Position numbers and translations under genes: made by a program. The notes under the pieces are model-generated. The model was not told the origin of the DNA, searched no databases, and worked only from the letters and a program-made list of their open reading frames with translations. Shown here piece after piece: positions 60,101-64,000 of a stretch of 64,000 nt of DNA (position 1 is the stretch's first letter; each line of letters opens with the position of its first letter). The stretch spans positions 478,323-542,322 of the forward strand of contig NW_003131853.1 of NCBI RefSeq assembly GCF_000003605.2, in the 5' to 3' direction. The stretch comes from Saccoglossus kowalevskii. Taxonomy: Eukaryota > Hemichordata > Enteropneusta > Harrimaniidae.

Positions 60101-62864
60101 AGTGGTGTTCACTAAGGACAACATGCATCTGACCTTCCTCTGCTTTATTTACTTATTCCACTTGACAGGGTCGTCCATCGGGTGATGCATTCATTCAGAT
60201 GATTTCAGCCGAAAAGGCCTTGCATGCAGCTCAACAATGCCACCGCAAACACATGGGTGAACGCTACATTGAGGTGTTCCAGTGCTCTGGGGATGAAATG
60301 AACTTTGTTCTAATGGGCGGTACCCTGAACAGAGGTGGACTGTCTCCACCTGGTGAGTTCACATTCCGTTATACAGATTTAAATGCGTACTGGTAACAGG
60401 TGGTTTTACTGTGATGTCGGCTTCTTTTTTGATTATGGCAGATTTAGTTGAATTAAAAAATAAAATTAAGTTCAGGTCTTAAAATTATAACGACCAGTTT
60501 GAAGTGTAAATAAGCATGATAATCAAATATATGGCAGCAGTTCGAATTTTACATCTTTCAAGTAAAATATATTTGTACGACTTTCCACATAAAATTTATA
60601 TAACAAATGACGTTTACATAGAATTATCGTTTTAAATAATACACCTGTAGTATTTTATAATTGTACAATGAACGATGGTGAAAGTAGAAAAATATTTTTT
60701 TTTACAGCTGGTGCAATTCCTGCTCAGGCTCAATTCACACCATATCCCGGGACAATACCATCTCCACCAGCGGCCACAGTGATGGCCGGTACATTGCCTA
60801 TGCCACCAAGACCACCAGCCCCTGCCTATTATGCACCTCCCTTGTATTACTTCCCTAGCCCACCTGTATCACCAACTAGCCAAGCATATTATCAAACGCC
60901 TAATGGAGCTGTAGTACGCATGAGGGGTCTGCCGTTCACCACTTCAGTCAATGATATAGTTTCATTCTTTCAAGGATACGGGGTAAGGTTTCCTACTTGA
61001 TAGTTTAGCAGGATTAGTTGTGTTCGTCAAAACTTTAGAACGAAAGGTGTTTCACTCTCATACATTTCACCAGTGTTAAGTTCAGTAGAGGTGTTCACAA
61101 ATAACAAACAACTGCTTAATTATGGGCATTGGTAATGGAGTAGCATACTAGTAGGCAGCCATTGCAACTGTTACCATGGATTCTTTTGATTATGGGTAGT
61201 TTTGGGTGTCAGTTTTCGGGATTGGGTGTGAAAAATGGAAACTAACATTACATGCAATTTACATGATGGGTGTGGTTTGGGCAAACATTAACGGGTGGGC
61301 GGGCCGGGCAGGCAAGAGAAAATGAACACTACTCAATGGAACTATATACATGTGTCAGTATGGAAGTGGAATATCTTTACTACAGTGCAGTAAGTATAAA
61401 CTGTGGATAATAAACAATCAGATATCATGTTTTTATTGAATTCATTTGAAATCAAGTGTGTAGTTTAACCCGGATATTAGTAATTGAAATGTACACGCTA
61501 CATGAACAAGTTAAAAATACATTCTTTACAGAGACATCCCTTCAATCTATATATATATATATACCTCAGATATGTCTAAAAATCAACACAAATTTAGTAG
61601 AAGAGGTTATTCTGGTGAAAAGGAGGGTTGATGGTCAAATGCGCATAGTCTTCATGTTTACAAACTGTATCATTGACAGAAAACCTAATTTCTCTAAAAT
61701 TTCTGTACAAAAAGGATTACTACCACCACCAGTATTAGCACTTGTGGTGCAATCCCAGCGTAGAAAGACTGAATGGCAGTTGAATTAGTACCATGCAGGC
61801 GACGATGAAGTTGTGCCTCCCATCCATCCATCTATCTATCCGTCCAATACATCCATAATAACAATGGACATTGTCATGGTTACCCAAAATATAGGTAGAG
61901 AATGAACGTTCAATGTCTAGGTGTTCTCTTAGCGTTGGCAGTCTGGGGTACTGGTATTAAACAATTAGATCTCTATTGGCTGGTTGGCCAGTTTGGGTTA
62001 GGGTGGAGTATTATCTGTGTTGACTCTTTGCTATTGTATGGTGTACAAAGGGATTGTAGATTGGTGGAAGTTTTTTTTTACTCTACCGGGAAATAGCACT
62101 CCTAACTTCTTGCATTTTTCTCTTTTCAGAACTGATGTGAAGGGAGGCTTAACTCTCTGCTTTTAGATAAATGTACGTGTCCTAAAACTTTTAATGTGGT
62201 TTCTGCACTTTTTTCGACTTTTATATTATCAGCACTAGCATGCACCCCTTATGACTATTTCCCTAGCAGTTAGTGCCTCACCCACTTCAAACTACCCCTC
62301 TCCTATAACATATTCTTGTTTCTTTAATACTGGGTACTTTCACTAGATAATATGGTTTTGCACACTTGGTGAGATGGGTGTGTTCAGCTTTAAACACACC
62401 CAAAGTGCACGCAACAAATACTAAATCATTGGGTGTTAACTTTCAACAAAGTATGTTCTACATTTAGATTTCAATATTTGTGAGTAGTATTCATTAATGT
62501 TGATTTTCTTTCCAGTTTTAGGGTATTTTATTTTTGTTTTATATGGTGTAGCATATGGTGGAAGTGACTCTCCTGATAGGCTTTTTGGTGTCTGTGGTAT
62601 TGTTGTCTTTGGTATTGGTGACTTTGGTAAAATTGGTGTCATCTCTAATTCACTCTTATAAGCTGTCATCTAATCTCATGGTTTTCTATTTTCTCTTTTA
62701 ACCAGGTACCCCACCAAAATGTGCAGATCCAGTACACCCCAGACGGGCGACCAAGTGGTGACGCATTAGTCACGTTTCATTCACCGGATCTTGCTATCCG
62801 TGCTGTTCACAACAAGAACAGACAACATTTGGGCTCGCGCTATGTGGAGCTCTACATTGCTTGA
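45024..62864 (+). CDS. ESRP1: ESRP (epithelial splicing regulatory protein / fusilli) gene, 14 coding exons
   Basis: Fourteen exons with GT-AG introns: 45024-45155, 45354-45482, 46023-46245, 49801-49890, 50944-50998, 51846-52007, 52753-52885, 53136-53178, 54202-54299, 58021-58227, 59531-59755, 60169-60352, 60708-60982, 62706-62864. They total 2115 nt, exactly 705 codons, 704 residues (human ESRP1 is 681). The start has an in-frame TAG 21 bases upstream. Residues 1-200 form the ESRP N-terminal region ([16 protein letters not shown]), which is described in the family as having an RNase H/exonuclease-like fold. RRM1 is about 238-312 ([11 protein letters not shown]), RRM2 339-418 ([11 protein letters not shown]), RRM3 461-541 ([11 protein letters not shown]), then a Pro/Tyr-rich linker and RRM4 629-704. 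ESRPs are nuclear proteins that bind GU-rich RNA and set epithelial alternative splicing. The vertebrate CKLP insertion after LSPP is not seen. Co-orthologous to ESRP1 and ESRP2. Confidence 0.95.
45354..45482 (+). CDS. ESRP1: ESRP exon 2
   Basis: Forty-three codons, [20 protein letters not shown] to VIQQ, phase 0 at both ends, bounded by TTTCATCAACAG and GTAAGA. Matches the human segment [20 protein letters not shown] in layout. Confidence 0.9.
46023..46245 (+). CDS. ESRP1: ESRP exon 3
   Basis: Seventy-four codons plus one base. Contains [20 protein letters not shown] and [15 protein letters not shown], matching human [20 protein letters not shown] and FYSFFDLRKEFKK. The donor is GTATCC, weaker than the others. 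Confidence 0.92.
46246..49800 (+). other. ESRP intron 3 (3.6 kb)
   Basis: No recognised mobile element, RNA or exon. AT-rich, with several short spurious frames. Confidence 0.6.
49801..49890 (+). CDS. ESRP1: ESRP exon 4
   Basis: Ninety bases, entered in phase 1: [20 protein letters not shown] and [11 protein letters not shown]. The layout matches human LNFEKSSSVSRYG and IILAMISEP. Bounded by TTTTCCTCCAG and GTAAGT. Confidence 0.85.
49891..50943 (+). other. ESRP intron 4 with a small inverted repeat
   Basis: GCAGTTTGTAACA at about 50149 is mirrored by TGTTACAAACTGC at about 50239, a roughly 100-bp hairpin that may be a MITE remnant. Nothing else recognised. Confidence 0.45.
50944..50998 (+). 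CDS. ESRP1: ESRP exon 5 (55 nt)
   Basis: Codes [18 protein letters not shown] and two bases of a cysteine codon, matching human HRFSDPERVNYKFESGTC. Bounded by CCCCTTCCCCAG and GTAAGT. Confidence 0.92.
50999..51845 (+). other. ESRP intron 5
   Basis: 847 bp without recognised features. The open frame after 50998 continues in the intron and is not coding. Confidence 0.6.
51846..52007 (+). CDS. ESRP1: ESRP exon 6, start of RRM1
   Basis: The acceptor GGTGCCAG is chosen because it completes the cysteine codon (TG|C) and keeps [11 protein letters not shown] in frame. Codes [20 protein letters not shown], nearly identical to human [20 protein letters not shown]. Confidence 0.92.
52008..52752 (+). 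other. ESRP intron 6
   Basis: 745 bp inside the RRM1 coding region. No recognised repeat or exon. Confidence 0.6.
52753..52885 (+). CDS. ESRP1: ESRP exon 7, RRM1 core
   Basis: Codes [20 protein letters not shown] and [19 protein letters not shown], close to identical to the human ESRP1 segment. RNP1 is NGEALVRF. Confidence 0.95.
53136..53178 (+). CDS. ESRP1: ESRP exon 8 (43 nt)
   Basis: Codes [14 protein letters not shown] plus one base, matching human VYKATGEDFLKIAGG. Too short for an ORF filter. Bounded by TTTGTTTTGTAG and GTGAGA. Confidence 0.95.
53179..54201 (+). other. ESRP intron 8
   Basis: About 1 kb with a poly(G) run at 53250-53263 and a pyrimidine-poor acceptor (TTATAAAACAG). No exon recognised. 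Confidence 0.6.
54202..54299 (+). CDS. ESRP1: ESRP exon 9, start of RRM2
   Basis: Codes [20 protein letters not shown] and [12 protein letters not shown], matching human [19 protein letters not shown]. Ends phase 0 at GTGAGT. Confidence 0.95.
54300..58020 (+). other. ESRP intron 9 (3.7 kb)
   Basis: Holds the 36-bp minisatellite at 54630-54945. The rest is AT-rich, with a G-rich tract near 56587-56610 and no recognised exon. Confidence 0.6.
54630..54945. repeat. About 36-bp minisatellite, roughly 9 copies, in ESRP intron 9
   Basis: Units start CACCTTGTTCACAGACTG. Three variants (CCCTATTCATAACTTA, CCATTTTCATAGCTCAC, CCCATTTCGTAACTCAC endings) recur in order, giving a higher-order unit of about 108 bp. 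Open frames exist because 36 is divisible by three; the array sits well inside an intron. Each unit carries TTGTTCACAG in ESRP sense, resembling a 3' splice site. Confidence 0.9.
58021..58227 (+). CDS. ESRP1: ESRP exon 10, RRM2
   Basis: Sixty-nine codons, phase 0 at both ends: [38 protein letters not shown], matching human EGILFVTYPDGRPTGDAFV and [18 protein letters not shown]. Confidence 0.96.
58228..59530 (+). other. ESRP intron 10
   Basis: 1.3 kb with no recognised repeat, exon or RNA. Confidence 0.6.
59531..59755 (+). CDS. ESRP1: ESRP exon 11, start of RRM3
   Basis: Seventy-five codons: [39 protein letters not shown] and GVHMVLNQQ, matching human [20 protein letters not shown] and GVHMVLNHQ. 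Confidence 0.96.
59756..60168 (+). other. ESRP intron 11
   Basis: 413 bp, splits RRM3 at [11 protein letters not shown]. No feature recognised. Confidence 0.6.
60169..60352 (+). CDS. ESRP1: ESRP exon 12, end of RRM3
   Basis: Codes [20 protein letters not shown], then [20 protein letters not shown] and LNRGGLSPP, matching human [17 protein letters not shown]. Ends in phase 1. Confidence 0.96.
60353..60707 (+). other. ESRP intron 12
   Basis: 355 bp ending in a strong acceptor (nine T then ACAG). No feature recognised. Confidence 0.6.
60708..60982 (+). CDS. ESRP1: ESRP exon 13, Pro/Tyr linker and start of RRM4
   Basis: Codes a low-complexity linker ([19 protein letters not shown]) and then [20 protein letters not shown] and FFQGYG, matching human AYYPSPPGSPNSLGYF and [20 protein letters not shown]. 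Ends phase 0 at GTAAGG. Confidence 0.94.
60983..62705 (+). other. ESRP intron 13
   Basis: 1.7 kb. Contains a (TA)n run at about 61547-61562 and an unexplained minus-strand open frame at 62436-62669. Confidence 0.6.
62436..62669 (-). CDS. Unrecognised proline/lysine-rich antisense ORF in ESRP intron 13
   Basis: Seventy-seven codons starting [20 protein letters not shown], with regularly spaced prolines and lysines, then [18 protein letters not shown]. Its composition is more protein-like than most spurious frames here. No family was recognised and no splice sites were fitted. It may be an exon of an antisense gene, a transposon remnant or chance. Confidence 0.2.
   Translation of the reverse strand: MTAYKSELEMTPILPKSPIPKTTIPQTPKSLSGESLPPYATPYKTKIKYPKTGKKININEYYSQILKSKCRTYFVES
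62706..62864 (+). CDS. ESRP1: ESRP exon 14, end of RRM4 and stop
   Basis: Codes [34 protein letters not shown] and [10 protein letters not shown] then TGA. It completes a canonical RRM (RNP1-like GDALVTF). Human ESRP1 and ESRP2 lose this half of the domain and end in a short unrelated tail (KEWVCI/KEWVCL). Confidence 0.95.
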   Translation, partial: VPHQNVQIQYTPDGRPSGDALVTFHSPDLAIRAVHNKNRQHLGSRYVELYIA

Positions 62865-64000
62865 AACAAAACCACGCTGGGATCAGAGTATAAATAATTT
62901 TAGTGTCTTCCATATTTGTAATATTAGATTTCAAAGCAATATAACCTATATAATGCATTTCAAAAGCCATTTAAACCATATCAGTCCCATGTGCCTTGAA
63001 TATTTTAAGTCCTATGAAAATCCAATTTTACATTGAAATCACTGAATTTTTGTTCATTTTTTAAAAACTATTATCAAAATTTTTTTTAAAAACTTGTAAG
63101 CTGTTACCGAGGTGCTCGTATATGATGCGACAATGCAATGTTGCAAAGAGCAACTGTCATCAAAGGGGGGAGGGGGGAAGTTAAGAAATATATTTGAATT
63201 ATGTCTTCCATTAATTCATCCAGAAGCCAATCTACGTGCAAGTAGAGCATATAATCAAACCTGACCAGCTACAGAAAACATTTTATTTTAAACCAATGCA
63301 CTTGTACTGCCAACTGCTCTGCAGTTAAATATGTTTAAAAAAATATATATCTAAAATATATAGTCAAAACAGGCAGATAACACAATAAACTGGCAAGCCT
63401 TGAATAGACAAATTAATTTTAAGAGAATCGCTGAAAAGATTCAATTCAAAATTGATGATTTAATTAATAATATCTTACAAACCAAAATAACTAGAATTTG
63501 CATCTTTTAAAAAGATGCCACAACTAGACTTAGATTGCTAGTTCCTAGACTAATGGCATGTTTTATATTTTAGTTGTGTATATAGTATCTTCTTAATAAT
63601 TCAATTCAGACACAGTAACTGTTATTTGTTCTGTGCCTGTTTTTATTCAATATTCAGTTGAATATCTTAACCCCGGTAGATGTTTTTTAAATTATTATTT
63701 ATTATTTTATTGTTTTTGAGAAAAAACAAATAAGAAATTACTATTACGCAGTTTATGAATACATTGTCTAAAAGGTGCATCTATGCAACAGTTTAGATGT
63801 TCTGATTTCTGAGTGCTGATCATGTGTCTATGAAAAGTTTTATTTTTGTTTTCTTTAACCTGGAAAAACCACAAATCACAGCTCATAAAACTCCTGATTT
63901 GAGTCGATCAGAAAGCTTGGTGCTAACCTATCAGAATAGTCCTTATGTAATACTGTGGCAGGAAAAGTGTCCAGGAGTTAGGTTCATTCTGATTGGTCAA
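62865..64000 (+). other. Probable ESRP 3' UTR and downstream
   Basis: AT-rich with no ORF. AATAAA at 63384-63389 is a candidate polyadenylation signal about 520 bases after the stop. A G-rich tract lies near 63164-63178. Confidence 0.4.

Overview
The window is AT-rich metazoan nuclear DNA, with GT-AG introns, long intergenic stretches, a nuclear tRNA, minisatellites and miniature transposons. Protein similarity and gene order point to a bilaterian invertebrate, probably marine. The sequence does not decide between an invertebrate deuterostome and a lophotrochozoan. A run of 957 N (32988-33944) is an assembly gap.

Three protein-coding genes are well supported. (1) Plus strand, 3826-6777: an RBM12/RBM12B-family protein with five RRMs, encoded in one uninterrupted exon. 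(2) Minus strand, 24102-14507: a FAM92 (CIBAR) BAR-domain protein. Six core coding exons were joined, including a 69-nt exon missed by simple ORF calling. Two alternative first exons share the same splice phase. (3) Plus strand, 45024-62864: an ESRP (epithelial splicing regulatory protein, fusilli family) gene of 14 coding exons. It adds up to exactly 705 codons and ends in a complete fourth RRM. RBM12B and FAM92A/CIBAR1 are also neighbours in human 8q22.1, with ESRP1 about 1 Mb away, so this looks like an old linkage group kept compact here. A tRNA-Arg(ACG) lies alone at 30848-30920.

Layout: 1-3500 holds old divergent repeats of about 160 bp. The RBM12-like gene follows, with convergent 3' ends between 7 and 14.5 kb and a 316-bp foldback element at 13.1-13.4 kb. 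FAM92 runs from 24.1 to 14.5 kb, with a 34-copy 41-bp minisatellite and a MITE in its introns. From 25.1 to 27.4 kb there is a 47-bp minisatellite split by a 5'-truncated LINE. From 28 to 45 kb the window is gene-poor, with MITEs, a 38-bp minisatellite and the gap. ESRP fills the rest, with a 36-bp minisatellite in intron 9.

RBM12-like and ESRP both carry the RGLPW/RGLPF type of RRM found in hnRNP F/H relatives, and their last RRMs are strikingly alike. An old tandem duplication is one possible origin of the linkage. No operon-like or wholly new multigene system was found. The most notable points are the paralogous C-terminal RRMs, the alternative FAM92 starts, the splice-acceptor-like minisatellites inside introns, and a set of CTCF-like sites.
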